A stretch of 64,000 bases of DNA from JAPOUP01 sp965201085 (GTDB taxonomy: Bacteria; Pseudomonadota; Alphaproteobacteria; Rhodobacterales; Rhodobacteraceae). Below are positions 18,752-27,467 of this stretch, one piece after another. Position 1 is the first letter of the stretch; every line of letters starts with the position of its first letter. Below the pieces are notes generated by a model that was not told the DNA's origin, did not search any database, and worked only from the letters and a program-made list of their open reading frames with translations. Position numbers and translations under genes: made by a program. The DNA is taken from assembly GCA_965201085.1 (NCBI GenBank), contig CBDAVS010000002.1:1-64000 (forward strand), read 5' to 3'.

Positions 18752-20872
18752 TTGGTTAAGAACAGCGACACCCCGAACAAAACCGATGATGAAGAAAGGC
18801 TGAAATGGCTGGCTGGAGTTCTGTCCAAGGCAGATCATGCCTATCATTTCGAAGACGTACCGATAATTTCAGACGCTGACTACGATAAATTCCGGTGCGA
18901 ATACAGAGAGATAGAACGCAGGAATCCTCACCTGAAACGCCCCGACAGCCCACTTGAACGAGTAGGGGCTCCTCCGAACGAGGCATTCGCAAAGGTAACG
19001 CATTCAGTGCGAATGTTGTCGCTCGAAAAAGCATTCAGCAATGAAGAAGTTCTCGGTTTCGATCAAACGATTCGACGGTTTTTGGCCATGACCGACGATG
19101 CACCGCTTAGCTATGCCGCTGAGCCAAAGATCGACGGCCTTTCACTCAGCTTGCGCTACGAACACGGACGTCTCGTAAAGGCAGCAACGCGCGGAGATGG
19201 GGAAGTCGGAGAGGACGTCACCCAAAACGCAAGGACGATCGCGGATATTCCAACCTCCATCGAGGGCGCTCCGGAGCTCCTGGAGGTCCGCGGTGAGGTC
19301 TATATGAGCAAAAGTGATTTCGAGGCCCTCAACACCCGTGCAATTGAGGGAAAAACCAATACCTTTGCGAATCCTCGAAACGCGGCAGCTGGCTCCCTCC
19401 GCCAACTTGATCCAAATATCACCCGGTCCCGACCGCTACGGTTTATCGCCTACGCATGGGGAGAATTGTCTGAGAGGCTCGCGACAACTCAGCATGACGC
19501 GCTTCAACGGCTTGGTAACATGGGTTTTCCAACGAACGAGCGAGATCGAATCTTCGGCAGTCTGGAAGACATTCTAGCGCACTACGATGAGATCGAGGCC
19601 CAGCGCTCGGCGCTCGGCTACGATATCGACGGCGTCGTCTATAAGGTCAATGATCTGGAGCTGCAGCGCCGACTCGGTTTCCGCAGCACGTCACCCCGTT
19701 GGGCCATATCCCACAAGTTTCCCGCCGAGCGCGCCTGGACCCGCCTTCAGAAGATCGATATCCAGGTAGGGCGCACTGGAGCGCTCAGCCCCGTCGCCAG
19801 GCTCGCTAGCGTCACAGTTGGCGGTGTCGTGGTCTCCAATGCGACTCTCCACAACGAGGACTACATCGCGGGGTGCGATGCGAACGGTAATCCGATCCGC
19901 GATGGAAAAGACATCCGTGTGGGAGACTGGGTTCAGATCTACCGGGCGGGCGATGTCATTCCAAGAATCGCCGAGGTCGATCTGGACAAGCGGCCGGAAG
20001 GGGCCGAACCCTACGCGTTCCCCACCGTTTGTCCGGAATGTAACTCCGAAGCGGTACGGGAAGAGGGTGATGCGGTGCGTCGGTGCGTCGGTGGAATTAT
20101 CTGTCCCGCACAGGCCGTGGAACGACTGATACACTTGGTCTCCCGTTCGGCGTTCGATATCGAGGGCTTCGGCGCGAAACAGTTGGAGATGTTCTATCGC
20201 GACGAAATTCTTCCCATAAATGAACCATCGGATATCTTTACCCTTGCATCGCGGGATGCGACCAACGAATCGAAGCTGCGAGACCGCGAGGGCTTCGGCG
20301 AGGTAAGCGCTCGGAAGCTCTTCGAGGCCATCGAGCGGAAACGCGGCATTCCACTCAACCGTCTGATTTTTTCCTTGGGCATCCGTCATGTGGGCGAAAG
20401 CGCATCTAGAGTGCTTGCCACCCATTATGGCTCGTGGGACAATTTCGAGAAGCAAATCGGCGCGGCGAAGGTAGGCGAGGGTCAGGAATGGGAGGATCTC
20501 ATTTCGGTTGATGGTGTTGGCGATGTAATGGCCACGTCCTTGGTGACGGCATTCGGTCAGGACTCCGAGCGTGGTTCAATAGATCGGTTGGTCAGACATC
20601 TTGACGTGCGGGACATGGCTCCGACTACCCGTGTCGAAAGCCCCGTTACGGGAAAGGTAGTGGTATTCACGGGAACACTGGTGGAAATGACCCGGGCGGA
20701 GGCCAAGGCACGCGCTGAGGAGATGGGAGCGAAAGTCACCGGGAGCGTGAGCGCCAGGACCGATTTGGTTGTCGCCGGACCAGGCTCAGGCTCCAAGGAA
20801 AACAAAGCTAAGGAATTGGGCGTCGAGGTCATCGACGAAGCCGCTTGGATGAAACTGATCACGGAGTTGTAA
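18752..20872 (+). CDS. ligA: NAD-dependent DNA ligase LigA
   Basis: A 706-residue replicative and repair ligase. The start is TTG 18752, supported by AGGAGGG at 18739-18745 with 6-nt spacing; no suitable ATG lies nearby. Domain order is complete. It begins with the NAD-binding Ia domain (ISDADYDKF). The adenylation domain follows, with catalytic Lys126 in EPKIDGLS and NPRNAAAGSLRQ. Then come the OB fold (VGRTGALSPVA) and a four-Cys zinc finger at about residues 427-448 (CPEC...CVGGIIC). HhH repeats follow, then a C-terminal BRCT domain (VVFTGTLVEMTRAEAKARAEEMGAKV). Its 3' end overlaps recG by 28 bp. Confidence 0.96.
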   Translation: MVKNSDTPNKTDDEERLKWLAGVLSKADHAYHFEDVPIISDADYDKFRCEYREIERRNPHLKRPDSPLERVGAPPNEAFAKVTHSVRMLSLEKAFSNEEVLGFDQTIRRFLAMTDDAPLSYAAEPKIDGLSLSLRYEHGRLVKAATRGDGEVGEDVTQNARTIADIPTSIEGAPELLEVRGEVYMSKSDFEALNTRAIEGKTNTFANPRNAAAGSLRQLDPNITRSRPLRFIAYAWGELSERLATTQHDALQRLGNMGFPTNERDRIFGSLEDILAHYDEIEAQRSALGYDIDGVVYKVNDLELQRRLGFRSTSPRWAISHKFPAERAWTRLQKIDIQVGRTGALSPVARLASVTVGGVVVSNATLHNEDYIAGCDANGNPIRDGKDIRVGDWVQIYRAGDVIPRIAEVDLDKRPEGAEPYAFPTVCPECNSEAVREEGDAVRRCVGGIICPAQAVERLIHLVSRSAFDIEGFGAKQLEMFYRDEILPINEPSDIFTLASRDATNESKLRDREGFGEVSARKLFEAIERKRGIPLNRLIFSLGIRHVGESASRVLATHYGSWDNFEKQIGAAKVGEGQEWEDLISVDGVGDVMATSLVTAFGQDSERGSIDRLVRHLDVRDMAPTTRVESPVTGKVVVFTGTLVEMTRAEAKARAEEMGAKVTGSVSARTDLVVAGPGSGSKENKAKELGVEVIDEAAWMKLITEL

Positions 20873-22959
20873 AGCTGCGGCCTTCAATCCTTTATCCGCT
20901 GTTTGCGGGGCTTGAGACACTCAGTGGAGTTGGGCCGAAAACCGCGAAAAGCCTGTCCGGTCTTGATGTCGCGAGACCACGGGATCTGCTGTTTACGCTG
21001 CCAAATTCCGGGATCGACCGCCATCGACGTGCAACCATAGCCGATGCGGAGCTACCTGCGATAGTCACCGTCGCGGTGGAAGTCGGTCGACACTTCGCTC
21101 CAAGTTCCGACGGGCGCCCTTACCGTGTTGAGGTTCACGATGCTCGAACGAGTTTCAATCTGGTCTTCTTTCGCGCCAATCCAGAATCGCTGAAGAAAAG
21201 GCTGCCGACGGGCGTACGTAAAATCGTTTCAGGATGGGCGGAGCTTTATGGCGATGCCCCACAGATGGTGCATCCCGATCACGTTATACCGGCTGACGAC
21301 AGCGAAACGCTTCCTCGTTATGAGCCGATCTATCCACTATGCGCCGGACTGACCCAACGCACTATGGCACAGGCGGTCTCGGCCACCCTGGAACTTCTGC
21401 CCGATTTCGAGGACTGGATCGACGAGGGTACCCGGCGAAGCAGGGGCTGGCCGGAATGGAAGGACGCCGTGCGGGACGCGCATCACCCGAATTCCGAGCG
21501 CGACCTGGCACCCGACACGCCTTCTCGCGAGCGGCTGGCCTATGACGAACTGTTTGCGCAACAGATCACACTCGCTCTGGAACGTGCGGACCTGCGCACC
21601 GGATCAGGTGTGCGAAGCGCGGGTGACGGCGCACTGCGCGCCAAAGTACTAGAAGCAATTCCCTATCAACCTACCAAAGCCCAGACCCGAACCATCAAGG
21701 AAATCGTCGCGGATATGGGAGCCGGGTTCAGGATGAACCGGCTTCTCCACGGCGACGTTGGCTCAGGAAAGACCCTTGTCGCTCTCATAGCGTTGGTGGT
21801 GGCTGTGGAAGCTGGAGGGCAGGGTGCGTTGATGGCGCCGACGGAAGTGCTCGCCCAACAGCACCTCGCCGCGCTCCTCCCACTCGCGAAATCCGCTGGC
21901 ATCAAGCTGGATATTCTTACCGGTCGCGATAGTGGGGCCATCCGGACGGCAAAGCTCAAATCCCTTGGATCGGGCGAAATCGATATTTTGGTTGGCACCC
22001 ATGCTTTACTTCAACCGGATGTCGAGTTCACCGACCTGAGGTTGGTGATCGTGGATGAGCAGCACAGGTTCGGGGTCGATCAGCGAGATCAACTGGCAGT
22101 CAAGGGCGGCGCGGTCGACATGCTCGCGATGTCAGCGACGCCGATCCCGCGTTCCATAGCACTGGCGCAGTTCGGGAACATGGACATATCGGTGCTGGAC
22201 GAAATGCCAAGACACCGAAAGCGTGTCAGGACGGCCGTGGCACCTGTCCCGAGACTGGATGCGGTCGTGAGTCGACTGAAGTCGGCGGTCTCCGAAGGCC
22301 AGCGGGCGTATTGGGTCTGCCCCCAGGTTCAGGAGTCGGAGGCCACCAATGCAGCCACGGCGGAAGAGCGTTTCCAGACCCTGCGAATCGCGCTTGGAGA
22401 GGATAGGGTGGGGATGGTCCACGGCCAGATGCAGGCGGTGGAGAAGGATGCCGCGATGGCGGCGTTTGTCGATGGGAAGACTTCGGTTCTGGTTTCGACC
22501 ACCGTCATTGAGGTGGGAGTGGATGTTCCCGATGCGTCCATCATGGTGGTTGAACAGGCGGAGATGTTCGGTCTCGCCCAACTTCATCAACTGCGTGGCC
22601 GTGTCGGACGCGGGTCGAATGATGCCGCCTGCCTTTTGCTATACCAGCCACCGCTCTCCGGGATTGGCGAACGACGCCTTGAGCTTCTGCGGGAGACCGA
22701 TGATGGATTTCGGCTCGCCGAGGCGGATCTTCTGTTGCGCGGACCCGGCGACGTCGTCGGCATCCAGCAGTCTGGGTCACCCCGCTTCAGGATCGCGGAT
22801 ATTCGTTCGCAATCGGAACTGGTGGTGCTGGCGCAATCGGATGCCCGCCGATTCGTTGAAGTGATGCGAAGCGCGGATAGCGGGCGGATCAAGGCGGTGC
22901 TGAACCTGCTGTGGTTGATGGAACAGGAGAAAATGATTCATTTGATTCCAGAATCTTAG
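20845..22959 (+). CDS. recG: ATP-dependent DNA helicase RecG
   Basis: RecG remodels stalled forks and branched DNA. The protein shows the wedge/OB domain at the N-terminus and Walker A GDVGSGKT at about 303-310. DEQHRFGV follows at about 404 (motif II), then MSATPIPRSIALAQFG. Motifs IV-VI are present, ending with HQLRGRVGRG, and the family C-terminus is complete. The start is uncertain. The frame opens at TTG 20845 inside the end of ligA, while relatives usually begin near RPSIL (about 20878), where only CTG is available. The overlap suggests coupling with ligA. The stop is TAG. Confidence 0.94.
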   Translation: MDETDHGVVKLRPSILYPLFAGLETLSGVGPKTAKSLSGLDVARPRDLLFTLPNSGIDRHRRATIADAELPAIVTVAVEVGRHFAPSSDGRPYRVEVHDARTSFNLVFFRANPESLKKRLPTGVRKIVSGWAELYGDAPQMVHPDHVIPADDSETLPRYEPIYPLCAGLTQRTMAQAVSATLELLPDFEDWIDEGTRRSRGWPEWKDAVRDAHHPNSERDLAPDTPSRERLAYDELFAQQITLALERADLRTGSGVRSAGDGALRAKVLEAIPYQPTKAQTRTIKEIVADMGAGFRMNRLLHGDVGSGKTLVALIALVVAVEAGGQGALMAPTEVLAQQHLAALLPLAKSAGIKLDILTGRDSGAIRTAKLKSLGSGEIDILVGTHALLQPDVEFTDLRLVIVDEQHRFGVDQRDQLAVKGGAVDMLAMSATPIPRSIALAQFGNMDISVLDEMPRHRKRVRTAVAPVPRLDAVVSRLKSAVSEGQRAYWVCPQVQESEATNAATAEERFQTLRIALGEDRVGMVHGQMQAVEKDAAMAAFVDGKTSVLVSTTVIEVGVDVPDASIMVVEQAEMFGLAQLHQLRGRVGRGSNDAACLLLYQPPLSGIGERRLELLRETDDGFRLAEADLLLRGPGDVVGIQQSGSPRFRIADIRSQSELVVLAQSDARRFVEVMRSADSGRIKAVLNLLWLMEQEKMIHLIPES

Positions 22960-23012
22960 ATGGAATTTATCCATGGTTGTTGCTATGTTCTTTACATGTA
23001 TCCTCCAAAATG

Positions 23013-23027
23013 GAACAATAACGGAAC
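23013..23027 (+). promoter_or_regulatory. LexA-type SOS box GAAC-N7-GAAC
   Basis: GAAC at 23013-23016 and GAAC at 23024-23027 are separated by exactly 7 bases. This is the direct-repeat operator recognised by LexA in Rhodobacter and Rhizobium relatives (GTTC-N7-GTTC in the other orientation). A second, one-mismatch copy in the opposite orientation, GTTC-N7-GTAT, lies at 22987-23001. The site is 23 bp before the start codon of a small ORF and 53 bp after the recG stop. Confidence 0.6.
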
Positions 23028-23050
23028 ATATTAAGAGGAGAACAGGCAAC

Positions 23051-23167
23051 ATGGGCAAGACAGCTTGGACAATCATCACCCGTCACGACGATACGGTCCT
23101 GGAGGATGTTCTTGGCGCGGTGGCCTTGTTCGTCATGTTGGTGGTAGGGATGAATGTTCCGTTCTGA
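23051..23167 (+). CDS. 38-residue membrane peptide, predicted SOS-regulated
   Basis: ATG 23051 is preceded by AAGAGGAGAA (23033-23042) at good spacing, the strongest ribosome binding site in the area. The product begins MGKTAWTIITRHDDTVLEDV and ends in a single hydrophobic segment of about 18 residues (LGAVALFVMLVVGMNVPF). An upstream in-frame ATG at 22973 would run through the operator and has no Shine-Dalgarno. The LexA-type box directly upstream suggests damage induction. I do not recognise the family. By analogy with SidA of Caulobacter, a 29-residue SOS-induced membrane inhibitor of division, a checkpoint role is conceivable but is only a guess. The following 219 bp up to the IS nest hold no gene. 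Confidence 0.55.
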   Translation: MGKTAWTIITRHDDTVLEDVLGAVALFVMLVVGMNVPF

Positions 23168-23386
23168 ACGTTTTCCTGATCGATGCGCTGGCGGAAGCGT
23201 GCAAGCGATTCGAGTGTTTAGTCTGTGGTTGCGCCGATGGATTCAAGGTTGGAACCAGACGATAGCCGATGCCGTACCACCGCAATCACAACGATGATGC
23301 TGGCACTGACTCGGGTGCCGGTGAATGGTGCCGCGATCAAAAAGGTACCGTTCTGTGAATCGGGTTTAATCGGAAATTGAGGTGTA

Positions 23387-24345
23387 AGAGTTTGAATCAT
23401 AAGTCACTGATATCATTAAACTATTGTTTTTCATGGAGTTGACGCCCTCGCCACCCGCCTGAGCAGGAACCGGCAGGCGGCCAGCTGCGCCCATGCCAGC
23501 GAGTTCTCGCTGAGCCTTTCGTAATCTTTCGACAGGCGGCGGCACCGGCCCATCCAGGCGAAGGTCCGCTCCACGACCCAGCGGCGGTAGAGAACAGTGA
23601 ACCCTTTGACATTCTTCGGTTTTTCGACGATCCTGATCACGTCCGGCAACCCCATCCCCTCAGGCCGCTCCCGCAGCTTCGGACCCGCGTAGCCACCGTC
23701 GGCGAACAGCCTGCACACCGTGGGCACCGTCTCCAGCAGCTTCGCGATCAGGTCCGGCGCCCCGTCCCGGTCCTGGATGTCGGCGGTGTGAACCGTCATG
23801 ACGATCGGTGTGCCGTCGGCGTCCACGATCAGGTGCCTTTTCCTCCCCTTCACCTTCCTGCCGGCGTGGTGGCCGCGGGGCCCGCCGCTCTCCGTGGTCC
23901 TCACCGACTGGCTGTCGACCGGGGCGGCGGTCGGCTCCGCGGAGCGCCCCGAACACCGCCGCGCGAGGTCCCGGAGACGATGCACGATACGCGCCAGGAG
24001 CCCGCTCCGCCGCCATGCGTAAAAATGGTTCCGGTCGGTGGAAAACGGTGGATATCCAGAGGGTAACGCGCGCCACCGGCATCCCGTGGACAGGATATAC
24101 CGGCCCGCGTCGAACACCGACCGAAGGTCGACCCCGCGCGGCCGTCCCATCCTTCCCCGCTTCGGCGGCATCGGCTCGATGATGGTCCATTCGGCGTCGG
24201 TCAGATCGTTTTGACTGTGGTCGTCCGGGCGCTTATGGATCTGTTGGGTGGTCCTGTTCCAGGGCATGGCTCTCTCCGTATTTGGTTGTGTTCACCAACC
24301 GGAATGCCACATCCTGCGGGACCACTCAACTTATGGAACAAACTC
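23387..24345 (-). mobile_element. IS5-family (IS1031-group) insertion sequence, copy 1, apparently complete
   Basis: The 959-bp element begins GAGTTTGAATCATAAGT and ends in the imperfect inverted repeat ACTTATGGAACAAACTC. Both sides carry TAA (23384-23386, 24346-24348), fitting the TNA target duplication of the IS1031 group. It is the first of a nest of elements reaching 27060, all at a single TAA. Confidence 0.88.
23431..24267 (-). CDS. IS5-family transposase, full length
   Basis: A 278-residue DDE transposase. It has the N-terminal NDLTDAEWTIIEPMPP block and the YILSTGCRWRALPSGYPPFSTDRNHFYAWRR motif. The catalytic residues are Asp118 (PVDSQSV), Asp190 (FADGGYAG) and Glu233 (RWVVERTFAWMGRCRRLSKDYE). 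The C-terminus LAWAQLAACRFLLRRVARASTP agrees with family members. Among the IS1031-like copies in the window only this one keeps that C-terminus, so it is the best candidate for an active enzyme and could act on the other copies. Confidence 0.9.
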   Translation of the reverse strand: MPWNRTTQQIHKRPDDHSQNDLTDAEWTIIEPMPPKRGRMGRPRGVDLRSVFDAGRYILSTGCRWRALPSGYPPFSTDRNHFYAWRRSGLLARIVHRLRDLARRCSGRSAEPTAAPVDSQSVRTTESGGPRGHHAGRKVKGRKRHLIVDADGTPIVMTVHTADIQDRDGAPDLIAKLLETVPTVCRLFADGGYAGPKLRERPEGMGLPDVIRIVEKPKNVKGFTVLYRRWVVERTFAWMGRCRRLSKDYERLSENSLAWAQLAACRFLLRRVARASTP

Positions 24346-24348
24346 TAA

Positions 24349-26051
24349 GAGTTTGAATCATAAGTCACTGATTTACCCCCCGCCAGCCTGAAGTGCGACA
24401 TGTTTGATGGTGGATGGCCGCGCCGGGAGCGCGGCATATCGCGAACCGGCCGGATAACGGCGACAGTCCCTGTGTGAACAATGGGGGAGTGTCATGCCCG
24501 AGGGCTACCGTCATCCGCCCTTCGACGGGAGACGCCGGATTTTCGCCCTGGGGAAAGGCGGGCTTTCGAACGGGGCCATCGCGCGGCGGCCTGGGCGCGG
24601 TCCGCCGACGGTATCGCGTGAGCTCCGTCGCGACGGTGGCGGTCGGGGATACAGGCGCAGGCGGGCGCAGGGGAGGGCTGGAGCCCGGAACGGATCCCGG
24701 GCCGTCCCCGGCTGGAGGACCCCGGCATGGTCGGTGGGCAGCGGATATACGACCGCATCCGGGCCGGCGGGAAGGGCGGCGGAAGTCCGTTGACGCACCT
24801 CCGCCGCCGCGGAAGGAAGCGGAACCGGCAGGGTGGCCGCCGCGCGGGCCGGGGGTCATGTCCCGGGCCGGAGGGACATCCCGGAGCGCCCGAAAGAGGG
24901 CGGGGCGAAGGTCAGGATCGGCGACCGGGAGGCCGACACCGTCATCGGCGGGGGCCATGGCGGCGCGGTGGTGTCGCCTGTGGACCGGGCGTCGGAACAG
25001 CCGCCTGTCCAGAGGGTTGACGGAAAGAGGGCGGGGGCGGTCGGCGGAGCGATGACCGACCTTCCCGAGGGTCCCGGGGCCAGGGTCCACACGGTCACGG
25101 CGGACAGCGGCAGGGAGTTCGCGGGGCACGCGAAGGTGGCGAAGGCGCTGGAGGCCGACTTCCTCCTCCCGACGCCCCACCACTCGTGGGAGCGGGGCCT
25201 GAACGGGCACACCAACGGGACGCCGCCCCGGTACCTGCCGAAGGGGACCGACCTGCGGCAGGTCACGGACGCCCGCGTGAAGCGGGTCCAGGACATCCTG
25301 AACGCGCGTCCCGGGAAGGTCCCGGCCACCCGACGACTGCGAAGGCGTTCGCCCGGGCGCGGCCTCCCCGAGGACGCCCGACCCGTCGGACGGCGGGGGA
25401 GAACGAGGGTTTCCGGCGCGCCGCGGGGCCCTGCGGCCGCCGGAGAGGCCGGTTACACCCCGCTCCGGCGGCGGGCCGGGGTTGCGCTTCGGATCGGCGC
25501 CGGGCATCAACTGTTTGATTCCGGGGGTTCAGCTCCCGCGCCACACGGCGGATGGGGAACCTGCAGGCGTCGGCACCGGCCCATCCAGGCGAAGGTCCGC
25601 TCCACCACCCGGCGGCGGCGGGGACCGTGAACCCTTTGACATTTTACGGTTTTTCGACGGTCCCGATGATGTCGGCCAGACCCGGTCCGTCAAGGCGTTC
25701 GCGCGGCTTCGGGCCGGGGTGGCCGCCGTCGGCCCGGGGTCCGCGCACGTTCGGGGCCGTCACCGACGGCCGGCTCCGGCGGCCGGCTCCGGCGAACGCC
25801 CCGCGCACTGTCGGGCGAGGTCCCGCAGGGAGTCGGGACATGCCCGGCGGACCGCCCGGGCGCCAGGCGTGGAAACGGTTCCGGACGGTGGCCCGTTCAT
25901 CGTCGGACGGATCGTTTTGACGGCGGTCGTCCGGACGAGTGCACAGCTTTTAGGTGGTCCTGTCCCAGGGCATGGCTGTCTCTGGATTTGGGTGCTTTCA
26001 CCAACCGGAATGCCACATCCTGCGCGGCCACTCAACTTATGGATCAAACTC
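24349..26051 (-). mobile_element. IS1031-group copy 2, decayed, split by a dead IS30 element
   Basis: The left end (24349-24373) is identical to that of copy 1. The rest resumes after the IS30 insertion at about 25504 and runs to the right end at 26051, followed by TAA. The transposase is shortened and broken. The first part aligns base by base with the copy 1 start region (GTTTG...GGAACC), and recognisable pieces include the start MAVS...HGLGQDH-like region near 25970 and the KGFTVP..RWVVERTFAWMGRC region near 25570-25640. Large internal parts are deleted. Confidence 0.7.
24374..25503 (+). mobile_element. IS30-family element, decayed copy 1, nested in IS1031 copy 2
   Basis: It is related to the intact IS30 at 49793-51151 along its whole length. 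The left end GCCAGCCTGAAGTGCGACA and right end TTGCGCTTCGGATCGGCGCC correspond to the intact ends. The reading frame starts MPEGYRHPPFDGRRRIFALG at 24494, breaks within 250 bp and resumes in another frame at about 25080 (TVTADSGREFAGHAKVAKALEADF, HHSWERGLNGHTNG, VTDARVKRVQDILNARP). Catalytic TADNG has become TADSG and the Glu region NERTNG has become NGHTNG. Most differences from the intact copy are A to G or T to C. Confidence 0.8.
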
Positions 26052-26054
26052 TAA

Positions 26055-27060
26055 GAGTTTGAATCATAAGTCACTGATATGATTAAGCTATTGTTTTTCA
26101 TGGAGTTGACGCCCTCGCCACCCGCCTGAGCAGGAACCGGCAGGCGGCCAGCGTTCGTTCGTGCCTCACTCACGCCCGGACCGGTGGCGCGTGATGCCTC
26201 ACCCCGGATGCCAGCGAGTTCTCGCTGAGCCTTTCGTAATCTTTCGACAGGCGGCGGCACCGGCCCATCCAGGCGAAGGTCCGCTCCACGACCCACCGGC
26301 GGCAGGGAACAGTGAACCCTTTGACATCCTCCGGTTTTTCGACGATCCTGATCACGTTCGACAACCCCATCCCCTCAAGCCGCTCCCGCAGCTTCGGACC
26401 CGCGTAGCCACCGTCGGCGAACAGCCTACACACCGTGGGCACCGTCTCCAGCAGCTTCGCGATCAGGTCCGGCGCCCCGTCCCGGTCCTGGATGTCGGCG
26501 GTGTGAATCGTCATGACGATCGGCGTGCCGTCGGCGTCCACGATCAGGTGCCTTTTCCTCCCCTTCACCCTCTTCCCGGCGTGGTGGCCGCGGGGGCCGC
26601 CGCTCTCCGTGGTCCTCACCGACTGGCTGTCGACCGGGGCGGCGGTCGGCTCCGCGGAGCGCCCCGAACACCGCCGCGCGAGGTCCCGGAGACGATGCAC
26701 GATACGCGCCAGGAGCCCGCTCCGCCGCCATGCATAAAAATAGTTCCGGTCGGTGGAAAACGGTGGATATCCAGAGGGTGACGCGCGCCACTGGCATCCC
26801 GTGGACAGGATATACCGGCCCGCGTCGAACACCGACCGAAGGTCGACCTCGCGCGGTCGTCCCATCCTTCCCTGCTTCGGAAGCATCGGCTCGACGACGG
26901 TCCATTCGGCGTCGGTCAGATCGTTTTGACTGTGGTCGTCCGAGCGCTTATGGAGCTGTTGGGTGGTCCTGTCCCAGGGCATGGCGATCTCCGGATTTGG
27001 GTAAACGGTCAATCTGGAATACCACATCCTGCGGGACCACTCAACTTATGGAACAAACTC
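26055..27060 (-). mobile_element. IS1031-group insertion sequence, copy 3
   Basis: A 1,006-bp element flanked by TAA (26052-26054 shared with copy 2, and 27061-27063). It carries a replacement of about 56 bp for 8 bp near 26152-26207 that is shared with copies 4 and 5 and absent from copy 1. Its right terminal 70 bp differ from the other copies (reading GTAAACGGTCAATCTGG), so that end may have been exchanged. Confidence 0.82.
26170..26982 (-). CDS. IS5-family transposase, C-terminally altered variant
   Basis: 270 residues from ATG 26982. The catalytic Asp118, Asp190 and Glu233 are all present. After ENSLA the protein continues SGVRHHAPPVRA and stops, instead of the usual LAWAQLAACRFLLRRVARA tail, because of the shared insertion in copies 3-5. 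Whether it is active is unknown; the three catalytic residues and the N-terminal region are complete. Confidence 0.75.
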   Translation of the reverse strand: MPWDRTTQQLHKRSDDHSQNDLTDAEWTVVEPMLPKQGRMGRPREVDLRSVFDAGRYILSTGCQWRASPSGYPPFSTDRNYFYAWRRSGLLARIVHRLRDLARRCSGRSAEPTAAPVDSQSVRTTESGGPRGHHAGKRVKGRKRHLIVDADGTPIVMTIHTADIQDRDGAPDLIAKLLETVPTVCRLFADGGYAGPKLRERLEGMGLSNVIRIVEKPEDVKGFTVPCRRWVVERTFAWMGRCRRLSKDYERLSENSLASGVRHHAPPVRA

Positions 27061-27075
27061 TAAGAGGAGCGGTTG

Positions 27076-27234
27076 ATGGACACACTGATATTGACGCTTG
27101 CATTGATCTTCCTGACCGGTATTATCTGGGCACGCCTCGACTCCCGCTACGCACGGGAAGCGAATCCTTCCCAATCGGAACTCGTGGTCAATGCTTTGGC
27201 GAGGCCAATCGCGGAAACTCCAAGCGGCTCATGA
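27076..27234 (+). CDS. 52-residue small membrane protein, function unknown
   Basis: ATG 27076 follows AGAGGAG at good spacing. The product starts with a hydrophobic helix (LILTLALIFLTGIIWARL, about residues 4-21) and a polar tail of about 30 residues. The IS nest begins at the TAA just 5' of its Shine-Dalgarno, so the gene is cut off from its original upstream DNA, which now ends at 23386. Removing the nest puts it 3' of the LexA-box peptide gene, about 230 bp away, so the two may once have formed one transcript. The 233 bp that follow contain no gene I can support. Confidence 0.45.
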   Translation: MDTLILTLALIFLTGIIWARLDSRYAREANPSQSELVVNALARPIAETPSGS

Positions 27235-27467
27235 AATTCATGCTTGAGGATTTCGCTTGGGTGGCAGGGGTTGGCAATTCGTCCCATCGCTTTTTCTTTC
27301 AATTATAGTCCGTAAACTCAACGTCGGTGGAATCGCTTTCTGGGCCACGGAATCACCACGCTCGCAGAGGGTCTGCCCATCCAATCGGCGTTGACTGTGG
27401 AGATGCGGGCGACGGTGCGAAAGTGGATGACCACGAAAGCGGTCGATAATCACTTCGGTACGAGAAC

